A DNA stretch of 64,000 nucleotides from positions 62,001-126,000 of the forward strand of contig NZ_JAFBDA010000002.1 in assembly GCF_016907995.1 (NCBI RefSeq), read 5' to 3'. Below are positions 44,224-52,155 of the stretch, one piece after another. The first letter of the stretch is position 1, and the number at the start of each line of letters is the position of its first letter. The stretch is from Clostridium sardiniense (GTDB taxonomy: Bacteria > Bacillota > Clostridia > Clostridiales > Clostridiaceae). The notes under the pieces are model-generated. The model ran no database searches. It saw nothing but the letters and a program-made list of their open reading frames with translations, and was not told the DNA's origin. A program made the translations under genes and the position numbers.

Positions 44224-44251
44224 TATACTATGAATTAGCACATATTAATGT
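44224..44251 (-). promoter_or_regulatory. Candidate sigma-K/sigma-E type promoter of the repeat protein gene
   Basis: On the minus strand AC, a 17-base spacer and CATAGTATA match AC-N16/17-CATANNNTA. The element ends about 45 bases before the ATG at a spacing suitable for transcription. Confidence 0.4.
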
Positions 44252-44332
44252 GAATTCAAAAGAAAATATAAATTAATAGTAGATATGCTTAAATATTTGT
44301 CTTATAATAAATAAAAATGAAGGGGATTTTAT

Positions 44333-44887
44333 ATGTTTAGTGTAGATGGAGTTTTGAACCTATTAAATAATTATAGTGAAATAGCAATATTGATTAGTAT
44401 AGTAATTAGTATACTTATAGCTATATCTGGGGTAATACCTTCTGTATTTGTTACAGGAGCAAATATATTATTTTTTGGTCCTGTATGGGGCTTTTTTATA
44501 TCGCTACTTGGAGAAGTCATTGGTGGTTGGATTACATTTAGGTTATATAGAAAGGGATTTAAAAAGAGTTTTAATAATTTTACAGATAAGCATGAACTTT
44601 TAAAAAAAATTGCAAAAAGTAGTGGAAATAGAGCAGCATTTTTAATAATTCAAGGTAGAATAATTCCCTTTATACCTTCAGGATTCGTAACACTTGCAGC
44701 GGCACTATCTAATATAGATGATTTTAGATATAATTTAGCTACATTAGTTGGAAAGATACCATCAATTTTATTAGAAGTGCTTATTAGTTATGAAGTCATT
44801 TCGCAAGGTGCTAAAGGTATAGAAATTGTTATTACTATTGTTGCAGTTTACTTTATTTATAAGACTATTAGAAAACGTAAAGTATGA
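44333..44887 (+). CDS. TVP38/TMEM64 (VTT domain) membrane protein
   Basis: A 184-residue membrane protein with a VTT/SNARE-associated domain, related to DedA. The re-entrant segments GVIPSVFVTGANILFFGPVWG (about 33-53) and QGRIIPFIPSGFVTLAAAL (about 106-124) are typical; the second carries the conserved R-x-x-P-x-x-P. Some DedA and VTT relatives scramble or translocate lipids such as undecaprenyl phosphate; the role here is not established. GAAGGGG precedes the ATG. It lies 51 bases before a Cof phosphatase gene and is probably co-transcribed with it. Confidence 0.85.
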   Translation: MFSVDGVLNLLNNYSEIAILISIVISILIAISGVIPSVFVTGANILFFGPVWGFFISLLGEVIGGWITFRLYRKGFKKSFNNFTDKHELLKKIAKSSGNRAAFLIIQGRIIPFIPSGFVTLAAALSNIDDFRYNLATLVGKIPSILLEVLISYEVISQGAKGIEIVITIVAVYFIYKTIRKRKV

Positions 44888-44938
44888 TATAATAAAAATG
44901 TTTAAATTACAATATAGAGTTAGGAGAGAGCAAAAAAT

Positions 44939-45754
44939 ATGTATAAGTTAATAGCATTAGATATGGATGGTACTCTATTAAATGATGATAAAAAAGTATC
45001 AGAAAAAACTAAAGAAGCTTTAAGAAAAGCTAAAGAACTTGGAGTTTATGTTGTACTAGCTTCAGGTAGACCAATAGACGGATTATTAAAATATTTGGAA
45101 GAGTTAGATCTTTTAGGTGAAGAGGATTATGTTCTTAGTTATAATGGATGTTTAGTACAAAAAACTAAGAGTAGAGATGTTGTTTGCGATGTAACTATTA
45201 AAGGTAGTGATCTTAAATACCTAAAGGGATTAGCAGATGAAGCGGGATTAAATATACATGGCTTCTCAAAAGAGAAGGGGCTTATAACTCCTAAGGAAAA
45301 CAAATATACTTCATATGAAGCTCATCATAATAATATAGACTTTCATATAGATGACTTTAAAGATATAAAAGATGATGAGGAAATAATAAAAGTAATGATG
45401 ATTGATGAGCCTGATGTTTTAGATGAAGGAATAAAGAAGCTGCCTAAGGAAGTTTATGAAAAGTATACTGTTGCAAAGAGTGCACCATTTTTCTTAGAAT
45501 TCTTAAATAAAGAATCAGGTAAAGGTATTGGAATTAAACTTTTAGCTGAGCATTTAGGAATAAAGGAAGAAGAAGTAATTGCAGTTGGAGATGAAATGAA
45601 TGATTTCTCAATGATTGAATATGCAGGACTTGGTGTTGCAATGGGTAATGCTTGTGATAAGATAAAAGAAATTGCAAATTATATAACTGATACAAATAAT
45701 AATGATGGTGTAGCTAAAGTTATAGAAGAGTTTATAGTAAAAGAAAGAATATAA
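44939..45754 (+). CDS. Cof-type HAD superfamily phosphatase
   Basis: A 271-residue HAD hydrolase of the Cof/YidA group. The nucleophile and acid/base aspartates are D8 and D10 in LDMDGTLL. Motif II is SGRP (about 42), motif III the lysine in NKESGKGIG (about 194), and motif IV GDEMNDFSMI (about 219-228). A type IIB cap domain is inserted at about 85-190. It dephosphorylates sugar phosphates or related small molecules in the cytosol; substrate unknown. The ATG follows AGGAGAG. Confidence 0.92.
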   Translation: MYKLIALDMDGTLLNDDKKVSEKTKEALRKAKELGVYVVLASGRPIDGLLKYLEELDLLGEEDYVLSYNGCLVQKTKSRDVVCDVTIKGSDLKYLKGLADEAGLNIHGFSKEKGLITPKENKYTSYEAHHNNIDFHIDDFKDIKDDEEIIKVMMIDEPDVLDEGIKKLPKEVYEKYTVAKSAPFFLEFLNKESGKGIGIKLLAEHLGIKEEEVIAVGDEMNDFSMIEYAGLGVAMGNACDKIKEIANYITDTNNNDGVAKVIEEFIVKERI

Positions 45755-45771
45755 TCTAATACGTTTAATAA

Positions 45772-45800
45772 AAGACTCCTAAAATTTAGGAGTCTTGTTT
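45772..45800 (+). terminator. Rho-independent terminator after the Cof phosphatase
   Basis: A 12-bp perfect stem AAGACTCCTAAA with TTTAGGAGTCTT followed by a T-rich GTTTATTT. Confidence 0.85.
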
Positions 45801-46151
45801 ATTTAGTATGATACGGGTAGATTACGGTTTTTCTTTTTGATAAATAAATATATTTATTTGGAGGGTTAATATGAATAGCCACTCCTTCTAAAACAGTTAG
45901 AGTATTCTTTTTTATGTAAGAACTTTAGCACTAAATTTAGTTATATTACAAAGTATATTTAGTGATGGATGAAATACTTCATGTCTAGTTTCTGAAGTGT
46001 TTTAAAGAATTATTTAGACAATATAGAGATAAATATCCAATTGTAAAAGGGAGAGGGGAGGCAAATTGTTAAACTTCTCAGCCAATCAAAATAATCCCTT
46101 TGATGTAAGTAAAATAAATTAATAGATAAAATTAATAAAATAATATATTAA
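45801..46151 (+). other. Gene-free stretch with short ORFs and an aptamer-like fold
   Basis: No gene of normal size. A good ribosome site GGAGGG precedes a seven-codon ORF (45871-45891, ATG to TAA). A later frame (45941-46072) is open except for one TAG and reads like decayed coding sequence. At 46046-46101 AAAGGGA pairs with TCCCTTT, enclosing GAGGGG/CTTCTC, with a loop GGC (46060-46062) able to pair with GCC (46081-46083). A terminator follows at 46152. The fold recalls part of a glycine aptamer but lacks its core. It may be a decayed gene, a small RNA or an uncharacterised leader. Confidence 0.35.
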
Positions 46152-46198
46152 AGGAAAAACTGTAGAATATAGTATGCAGTTTTTCTTGTTTTTTCTTA
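46152..46198 (+). terminator. Terminator upstream of the SNF transporter promoter
   Basis: An 11-bp stem AGGAAAAACTG with CAGTTTTTCTT, then GTTTTTTCTT. It ends transcripts from the gene-free stretch at 45801-46151. Confidence 0.75.
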
Positions 46199-46256
46199 TA
46201 AATTTATTAAAATATTCCTATAACATGAACAAAAGTTAAAATATAATATAAAAAGA

Positions 46257-46286
46257 TTGAAAATATGACAATGATAAGTATATAAT
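46257..46286 (+). promoter_or_regulatory. Sigma-A promoter of the SNF transporter gene
   Basis: TTGAAA, an 18-base spacer and TATAAT, ending 38 bases before the GTG start and downstream of the terminator at 46152-46198. Confidence 0.6.
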
Positions 46287-46324
46287 CTACTAGTGATAAA
46301 TTTAGTGAAAATGGAGAGGATAGT

Positions 46325-47677
46325 GTGGAAGAAAATAGAGAGAAATTCTCGTCAGGATTAGCAGTTTTTTTTGCTACATTAAGTTCATGTGTTGGTTTAG
46401 GAAATATATGGATGTTCCCTTATGTTGTAGGGGAAAATGGAGGAGCAACATTTATACTTATTTACTTAGCTTGTGTTCTAATAATAGGGCTTCCAACCCT
46501 TATAAGTGAGTTTGCTTTAGGAAGACAAACAAGAAAAAATATTTATGGAGCAGTATCATCTATAACAGATAAAAAAATGTTTAGAGTTATAGGTATATTT
46601 GGTGTTACAGCATCATTTTGTATGTTATTCTTTTATACTGTAGTTACAGGATGGGTATATTCATACGTATTTAAAGCATTAACAGGAGCATTTAAGGGTG
46701 CTGATGCACAACAGGTTGCAACTATGTTTAACCAAACAAGTTTGGGACCAATAAGTCCAATTTTATGGCAGCTTTTAGCTTTAGTAGTTGGAGGAATTAT
46801 TCTAACAATGGGAGTTAAAAGTGGAATAGAAAAATTAACTAAGACATTAATGCCAGTTCTTATAGTATTACTTGCACTATGTGCAATAAGAAGTGTAAGT
46901 CTACCAAATGCAATGGGAGGAATAGACTTCTTATTTAAGCCTGATTTTAGCAAAGTTACTTTTAGTGTATTTTTATCAGCTTTAGGATTAGCTTTCTTTA
47001 AATTATCTGTTGGTACAGGGTCAATGGTTACATATAGTAGTTATTTTACAGATGATAATAATTTAATAGCTACAGGAGCAAAAGTTGCAGTTGCAGATAC
47101 ATGTGTATCACTAATTGCAGGTATTGCTATATTCCCAGCTGTATTTTCTTTTGGGCAAACTCCAGCAAGTGGTCCAGGGTTATTATTTAATACAGTACCT
47201 TTAATCTTTTCAAAAATGCCAGGTGGAACAATACTTGCAGTAGTATTCTTCTTACTTACAGCTATGGCAGCAACAATGGCTATGATATCAATTATGGAAG
47301 TTTTAATTGCTACTTTTTCAGAGCAATTTAAAATTGGAAGAGTAAAAGCTATAATAATAAATATAATTATAATAATAGTATTTGGATCATTAGCATCATT
47401 ATCTGCAAATCCAGATGCACCATTAGCTAATGTAACTATATTTGGTTTAACATTCTTTGATTTCTTTAATGCAATTATATCAAATGTATTGTTACCTATT
47501 AACGGATTCTTAGTTACTATACTTATGGGACACGTTATTAGCAATAAAGTTTATACATCTCAATTAACAAATGATGGTACATTAAAGAATGAAAAATTAG
47601 TTAACTTTATTACTTTCTTAGTAAGATATATAACACCAGCATTAATATTAATAGTATTTGTTAAATCTTTCATTTAG
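46325..47677 (+). CDS. Sodium-dependent transporter, neurotransmitter:sodium symporter (SNF) family
   Basis: A 450-residue membrane protein with about 11-12 segments, usual for bacterial NSS proteins. The N-terminal FSSGLAVFFATLSSCVGLGNIWMFPY includes the unwound TM1 signature GLGNIWxFPY that binds Na+ and the amino acid amine/carboxylate. It is expected to import an amino acid with Na+; which one cannot be read from sequence. The start is GTG behind GGAGAGGA. It has its own promoter and a terminator downstream. Confidence 0.92.
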   Translation: MEENREKFSSGLAVFFATLSSCVGLGNIWMFPYVVGENGGATFILIYLACVLIIGLPTLISEFALGRQTRKNIYGAVSSITDKKMFRVIGIFGVTASFCMLFFYTVVTGWVYSYVFKALTGAFKGADAQQVATMFNQTSLGPISPILWQLLALVVGGIILTMGVKSGIEKLTKTLMPVLIVLLALCAIRSVSLPNAMGGIDFLFKPDFSKVTFSVFLSALGLAFFKLSVGTGSMVTYSSYFTDDNNLIATGAKVAVADTCVSLIAGIAIFPAVFSFGQTPASGPGLLFNTVPLIFSKMPGGTILAVVFFLLTAMAATMAMISIMEVLIATFSEQFKIGRVKAIIINIIIIIVFGSLASLSANPDAPLANVTIFGLTFFDFFNAIISNVLLPINGFLVTILMGHVISNKVYTSQLTNDGTLKNEKLVNFITFLVRYITPALILIVFVKSFI

Positions 47678-47703
47678 AATAGAAAAATATGTTATAATAA
47701 AGG

Positions 47704-47731
47704 AAGTCCAATGTATATATTGGGCTTTTTT
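47704..47731 (+). terminator. Rho-independent terminator after the SNF transporter
   Basis: A 9-bp stem AAGTCCAAT with ATTGGGCTT (one G-T pair), 6-base loop and T run. Confidence 0.82.
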
Positions 47732-47762
47732 ATTATAAATTTTTATAAGGTAGGGATAAAAT

Positions 47763-48467
47763 TTGAGATACAGTATTTTATTATGCGATGATGAAAAAGA
47801 GATATTAGATGTTTTAGAAGTCTATTTATCTAAAGAGGGTTATAAAATTTTAAAGGCAACCAATGGAGTAGAGGCTTTAGAGATATATAAGAATAACGAT
47901 GTAAATATTGCTGTTATAGATATAATGATGCCTAAAATTAATGGAATTAGAGTAGTTAAAGAATTAAGAGAAAATTCAAATATTCCAATAATAATGCTTT
48001 CAGCTAAAAGTAGGGATGAAGATAAAATTCTAGGATTAAATATAGGTGCTGATGATTATATAACTAAACCGTTTAATCCTTTAGAGGTAGTTGCAAGAGT
48101 TAAAGCGCAACTTAGGAGAGTTTATAAATTAATAGATGGAGAGAGCGATGGAAAAGAGATTATAAAAATTGGAGAAGTTGAATTAGATAGATATAATGTA
48201 AAAGTTCGTTTTAGAGATAAGGAATTAGAGCTTACTTCAATAGAATACAAGATAATTAAGTACCTTATGGAGAATGCAGGGAGAATACTTACAAAAAATC
48301 AAATATTTGAAGAAGTATGGAATGAGGTATTTTTAGGAGGAGATAATACCATAATGGTTCACATAAGCAGACTTAGGGAAAAAATAGAAGATAATTCTAA
48401 AAAACCGAAATACTTAAAAACAATAAGAGGGTTAGGATATAAATTTGAGAAAAATGTGGATATTTAA
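47763..48467 (+). CDS. OmpR/PhoB family response regulator
   Basis: A 234-residue regulator with a receiver domain (D9/D10, phosphoacceptor D53 in VIDIMMP, lysine in ITKPFNP near residue 102) and a C-terminal winged helix (about 140-230, LTSIEYKIIKYLMENAGRIL and TIRGLGYKFE). It starts with TTG at 47763 behind AGGTAGGG. It overlaps the downstream kinase gene by 23 bases. The pair resembles VanR/VanS-like systems often tied to cell-envelope stress, but no target gene is adjacent. Confidence 0.92.
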   Translation: MRYSILLCDDEKEILDVLEVYLSKEGYKILKATNGVEALEIYKNNDVNIAVIDIMMPKINGIRVVKELRENSNIPIIMLSAKSRDEDKILGLNIGADDYITKPFNPLEVVARVKAQLRRVYKLIDGESDGKEIIKIGEVELDRYNVKVRFRDKELELTSIEYKIIKYLMENAGRILTKNQIFEEVWNEVFLGGDNTIMVHISRLREKIEDNSKKPKYLKTIRGLGYKFEKNVDI

Positions 48468-49881
48468 TAAAGAAAAGAGGAAGGACAAGCTTGTAGTAAC
48501 TGTTTTTAAAAGATATACAAGTTTTGTTATTATTCTTGGATGCATATGTTTAGTATCTTATGCATACCTAGGTATAGAATTATCTAAGGTTATAGATAAG
48601 AGTAGTATACCAGTTTTAGATATAATTAATGGAAAATATATAGATTATAACATAATTAATGTTGATGAATTAAAAAAATTAAAAGGTGAGATTGAGATAC
48701 TAGATTTATCTGGAAATGTAAAAAAAAGAATAGGGAATATATCTGTAAATAAAGATCACTATACAGATAAAGAATTACTTAATATTGCTAGTAAAAAGGA
48801 AGTTGGATCATATCAGGTATTCTTAAATAATATTAAAAATAAAAATGGTGAAGAATATATTACTATATTAAGGCTTCCTAAGGAGAAATTCACATTTAAT
48901 GTTAATCTATTAGAGATGCCTCTTAGTGTTAGTAAACCTTTTTATAAAGAATATGGAAAGGTATTTGCAATAACTGTAGGTATAGCTTTATTTTGTATAA
49001 TTATATATAGTATATGGACAGCAAGAAAGATTAGTAAACCATTAAAAGAAATAGATGATACTTTAGTTGATATTATAAATGGTAATTATAATGAACCTTT
49101 AACGATAAATGGGGAAGAAGAGTTTCAAGGTGTAAAAGAGACGTTGAATTTTCTAATAAATAAGCTTAAAAAAAGTGAAGAGGAAAATAAGAGGTTAGAA
49201 GAAAGTAAGAATAAACTTATGCTTGATTTAGCTCATGATATAAAAACTCCTATGACGACTATTAAAAGTTATTCAATGGCACTTTATGAAGATATGATAG
49301 AAGATGAAAATAAGAGAAAAGAATATTTTAAAACCTTATATAAAAAATCAGAAAGAGTAAGTGAACTTATAGAAGAATTGTTTGAATTCGTAAAATTAAA
49401 CAATGATAAATTAATTATAAATTTAGAGGATATTGATATAACAGAAGAATTAAGATTTATTGTATTAGAATTTTACGAAGAAATAGAGAATCTTAATATA
49501 GAGCCTATAATAGATATTCCTGAAGGACCTATATTTTTAAGACTAGATTTAAAATTAATAAGAAGAGGAATAAGTAATATAATAGAGAATTCTATTAAGT
49601 ACAATGTGAATGCTACATATATAAAAGTAGAGTTAATAGAAACTAGTGATAATGTTGAAATACTGATAAGTGATAATGGTGTAGGAATACCACAAAAGAT
49701 TAAAGATACATTATTTGATGAATTTGTAAGAGGAGATGAGAGCCGAGGAACTGATGGAGGTACTGGACTTGGACTTTCAATAAGTAAGAAAGTAATAGAA
49801 AAGCATAATGGGAAGATATATTTTATTGATGAAGATAAAGGCGCTAAATTTAGAATCTTATTAAAAAAGCAACAATATTAA
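48445..49881 (+). CDS. Sensor histidine kinase partner of the OmpR-type regulator
   Basis: A 478-residue kinase. Two membrane helices (about 24-45 and 175-195) flank an extracellular domain of about 125 residues. A HAMP domain (about 195-250), HisKA with the phosphoacceptor histidine in DLAHDIKTPMTT (near residue 268) and HATPase motifs (NIIENSIKYN, SDNGVGIP, GTGLGLSI) follow. The start is ambiguous: TTG at 48445 has an AGGA at proper spacing, while ATG at 48454 has no ribosome site. The ligand is unknown. Confidence 0.9.
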   Translation: MRKMWIFNKEKRKDKLVVTVFKRYTSFVIILGCICLVSYAYLGIELSKVIDKSSIPVLDIINGKYIDYNIINVDELKKLKGEIEILDLSGNVKKRIGNISVNKDHYTDKELLNIASKKEVGSYQVFLNNIKNKNGEEYITILRLPKEKFTFNVNLLEMPLSVSKPFYKEYGKVFAITVGIALFCIIIYSIWTARKISKPLKEIDDTLVDIINGNYNEPLTINGEEEFQGVKETLNFLINKLKKSEEENKRLEESKNKLMLDLAHDIKTPMTTIKSYSMALYEDMIEDENKRKEYFKTLYKKSERVSELIEELFEFVKLNNDKLIINLEDIDITEELRFIVLEFYEEIENLNIEPIIDIPEGPIFLRLDLKLIRRGISNIIENSIKYNVNATYIKVELIETSDNVEILISDNGVGIPQKIKDTLFDEFVRGDESRGTDGGTGLGLSISKKVIEKHNGKIYFIDEDKGAKFRILLKKQQY

Positions 49882-49901
49882 AGTATTATTGTTGCTTTTT
49901 T
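49863..49901. terminator. Bidirectional terminator between the kinase and desaturase-like genes
   Basis: A 15-bp perfect stem (AAAAAAGCAACAATA with its complement) and a 9-base loop overlap the stop codons of both converging genes. Confidence 0.92.
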
Positions 49902-51370
49902 ATATCTTCGTTTATGGTGGAAACTGCTATTTTACTAGAGTTTAGAACTATAGATACGCCAGCACCAGGATGAGTTGATGCACCTACAAAGTATAAGTTA
50001 TTTAATCCTTTTATTTTACATTGAGGTCTAAAAAATAGTAAGTTCTTAAAGGAATGATTTATTCCATATCCAGCACCAGCATAACTATTGAAAGCATTTA
50101 AAAAATCTAGTGGAGTTATATACTTTTCATATTTTATATAATTTTGCAAGTTAGATATTTTTAGATGTTTTTCTAATGTGTTGATTATACTATTTTTTAA
50201 TGAGTATATAGTTTTATTATTCCAAGTTACATTATTAAAAAGTAAATTAGGAACTCGTAAATTAATAGTTATTAGTTCGTAATTACCAGTTTTATTGATT
50301 CTTGTAGGGCAATATACATATAGATGAGGATTAGTTTGTAAATCTCCATTAAAAGGTGCTTCTATATTATATTTAAAATTTTCACTTATAATAGAATTAT
50401 GAATAGATAATTGAGGAAGTCTTTTATCTATAACTAAATGCATTATAAATGATGAACAAGAAAAATCATTAGCAGAGTTATATTTATTTTTTATATTAAG
50501 TTCTTTTGGAAGTAAGTTTTCTAGTGCATAAGGGACATCAGCATTACAAACTACTATATCTGAGAACAATTGTTCATTATTTTTAAGAAGAACACCAATA
50601 CATGTTCTGTTATTAAAAATAAATTTTGTAACTTCAGAGTTTATTTTTATATTTCCACCTCGTTTTTTAAAGATAGAGATTAAAGATTTAATATAAGATG
50701 ATATACCACCTCTAATAAAAAACATACCTGTTGAATAATTTATTAGAGGAAGAATAGTAAATAAAGATGAAGTATTATAAGGAGATACACCCATATACAT
50801 ACTTTGAAATAACAATGAGTTTATTAATAACTCACTTTTTAAATTATCTTTTAAGTATTCATAGCATGTAGAATCTAAATCTTTATTAATTAATGTTTTA
50901 ATATTTTTCAATTTTAGGATATCTTTATTAGTAGTTAAAGGTACTTTCAAAAAAACATTATTTATTTCAGTAAAATCTATATATGACTTAGAGATTAATG
51001 ATAAATAGTTTTTAAAATCTCTATTATCAATATTAGATATAGTTTCTGTAAGTTTTGGAATACAGGAAGAAAATATATAATTACTATTATTTTCAAAAAA
51101 AACTTTATATAGTGGATCTATCGATGATATATCTATATAATCATGTATATTTTCATTTATATCTTTAAATAATTCTATATAAGGATCAAATATTACAGGG
51201 ATAGTAGCACATAAATCGAATTTAAATCCGTTACAAGATAAATTAGAAGTTTTACCACCTAGAAAAGAATTTTTTTCTAATAATGTAACAGCATATCCTT
51301 CATTTTGAAGACGTATAGCTGCAGATAAGCCACCTATTCCGCTTCCAACCACTAAAATATTTTTCTCCAT
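49886..51370 (-). CDS. Phytoene desaturase-like FAD-dependent oxidoreductase (CrtI/CrtN/RetSat family)
   Basis: A 494-residue flavoprotein. The N-terminal dinucleotide-binding motif VVGSGIGGLSAAIRLQNEGY (first 25 residues) is followed by EKNSFLGGKTSN, and the C-terminal FAD motif is NLYFVGASTHPGAGVSIVL (about 455-475). This is the carotenoid-type desaturase/saturase/isomerase superfamily. The protein sits one base downstream of an atypical cis-prenyltransferase, so its substrate is probably a polyprenyl chain. No phytoene or dehydrosqualene synthase is in the window. I use the ATG at 51370 with GGAGG five bases upstream. Whether it oxidises, reduces or isomerises the chain is unknown. Confidence 0.88.
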   Translation of the reverse strand: MEKNILVVGSGIGGLSAAIRLQNEGYAVTLLEKNSFLGGKTSNLSCNGFKFDLCATIPVIFDPYIELFKDINENIHDYIDISSIDPLYKVFFENNSNYIFSSCIPKLTETISNIDNRDFKNYLSLISKSYIDFTEINNVFLKVPLTTNKDILKLKNIKTLINKDLDSTCYEYLKDNLKSELLINSLLFQSMYMGVSPYNTSSLFTILPLINYSTGMFFIRGGISSYIKSLISIFKKRGGNIKINSEVTKFIFNNRTCIGVLLKNNEQLFSDIVVCNADVPYALENLLPKELNIKNKYNSANDFSCSSFIMHLVIDKRLPQLSIHNSIISENFKYNIEAPFNGDLQTNPHLYVYCPTRINKTGNYELITINLRVPNLLFNNVTWNNKTIYSLKNSIINTLEKHLKISNLQNYIKYEKYITPLDFLNAFNSYAGAGYGINHSFKNLLFFRPQCKIKGLNNLYFVGASTHPGAGVSIVLNSSKIAVSTINEDIKKQQ

Positions 51371-51371
51371 T

Positions 51372-52013
51372 TTAACCTCCAAGTGTTATATCTTGCTTAT
51401 CATACCAAGATAATGCGTCAAAAAGATCTGTTTCTTTAAAGTTAGGCCAAAAGTCATCGATAATATAAAAATCAGAATAAACAGATTGTATTGGTAAGAA
51501 TCCACTTAACCTTCGTCTTCCTCCCCAGCGTATTATTAAATCTATACGAGATATATCAGTAGATTGAATTGAGCTAGAAATATTTTTCTTAAGATCGGTG
51601 CTTTTCTTAAGAGAATATAAATCCCATTCCCAGCCATAGTTTATAAGGAAATTAACTTTAATTCCGCCTTTTCCAATTTTCTTTCTAGAGATATACTTAA
51701 GTAACTCTTTAGGAAAATTTTTAGATTCTGCATTTCCCATAACTAATATTTCACAGTCTTCTTTCTCAAGAAGCTTTACTGATTCAATGCATGCATCAGT
51801 AAAGGCATCCTTTTGTACTGAAGGCCTTTTTGTGTTATCTATTGTAAATCCATAGAAGGTTAATTCTTTAATTCCTAAGTTTTGACACTGTTTAAATAAT
51901 ATAAGTCCAGGCAATATACCACTAGAATATCCTTTATCTTTAGTTAAACCAAGAGATATTGCATACCTTCTATTACCATCGGGAATTATACCAATATGAT
52001 TTGGAATTCTCAT
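51372..52013 (-). CDS. Atypical cis-prenyltransferase (UppS family)
   Basis: A 213-residue member of the undecaprenyl diphosphate synthase family, shorter than the usual 230-250. The catalytic P-loop reads IIPDGNRRYA where UppS has IIMDGNGRWA, keeping the metal-binding aspartate. DNTKRPSV replaces the usual ENW.RP stretch. RWGGRRRLSGFLPIQSVYSDF corresponds to RTSGE.RLSNFL.WQ.AY.E but lacks the glutamate. It should condense isopentenyl units into a cis-polyprenyl diphosphate, yet the changes suggest another chain length or acceptor than housekeeping UppS. It is the first gene of a two-gene operon with the desaturase-like protein; a strong AAGGAGG site precedes the ATG. Confidence 0.85.
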   Translation of the reverse strand: MRIPNHIGIIPDGNRRYAISLGLTKDKGYSSGILPGLILFKQCQNLGIKELTFYGFTIDNTKRPSVQKDAFTDACIESVKLLEKEDCEILVMGNAESKNFPKELLKYISRKKIGKGGIKVNFLINYGWEWDLYSLKKSTDLKKNISSSIQSTDISRIDLIIRWGGRRRLSGFLPIQSVYSDFYIIDDFWPNFKETDLFDALSWYDKQDITLGG

Positions 52014-52095
52014 ACTTTTTTCCTCCTTAAAGTTTTAATTATTTTTATTGTTTCCATAATAACAAAAAATATCCAATAATAAATTGAGAAAAGTA

Positions 52096-52145
52096 TTGAA
52101 TTTGTTATAGAATCTAAGTATAGTAATAAAGAAATGGACGTTTAC
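52096..52145 (+). promoter_or_regulatory. Promoter and operator-like motif of the Crp/Fnr regulator gene
   Basis: TTGAAT (52096-52101), 17 bases and TATAGT (52119-52124) form the promoter. Seven bases later AAATGGACGTTTAC (52132-52145) recurs upstream of hemA with one change and the same spacing from its -10 box. Confidence 0.6.
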
Positions 52146-52155
52146 GGGTGATATT

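Noticed and set aside
46041..46107. Glycine riboswitch call for the fold upstream of the SNF transporter
   Set aside because: Only the outer GGGAGAG and CTCAG-like ends resemble the aptamer; the conserved core around CGCCGAAGG is missing, and there is no partner aptamer.
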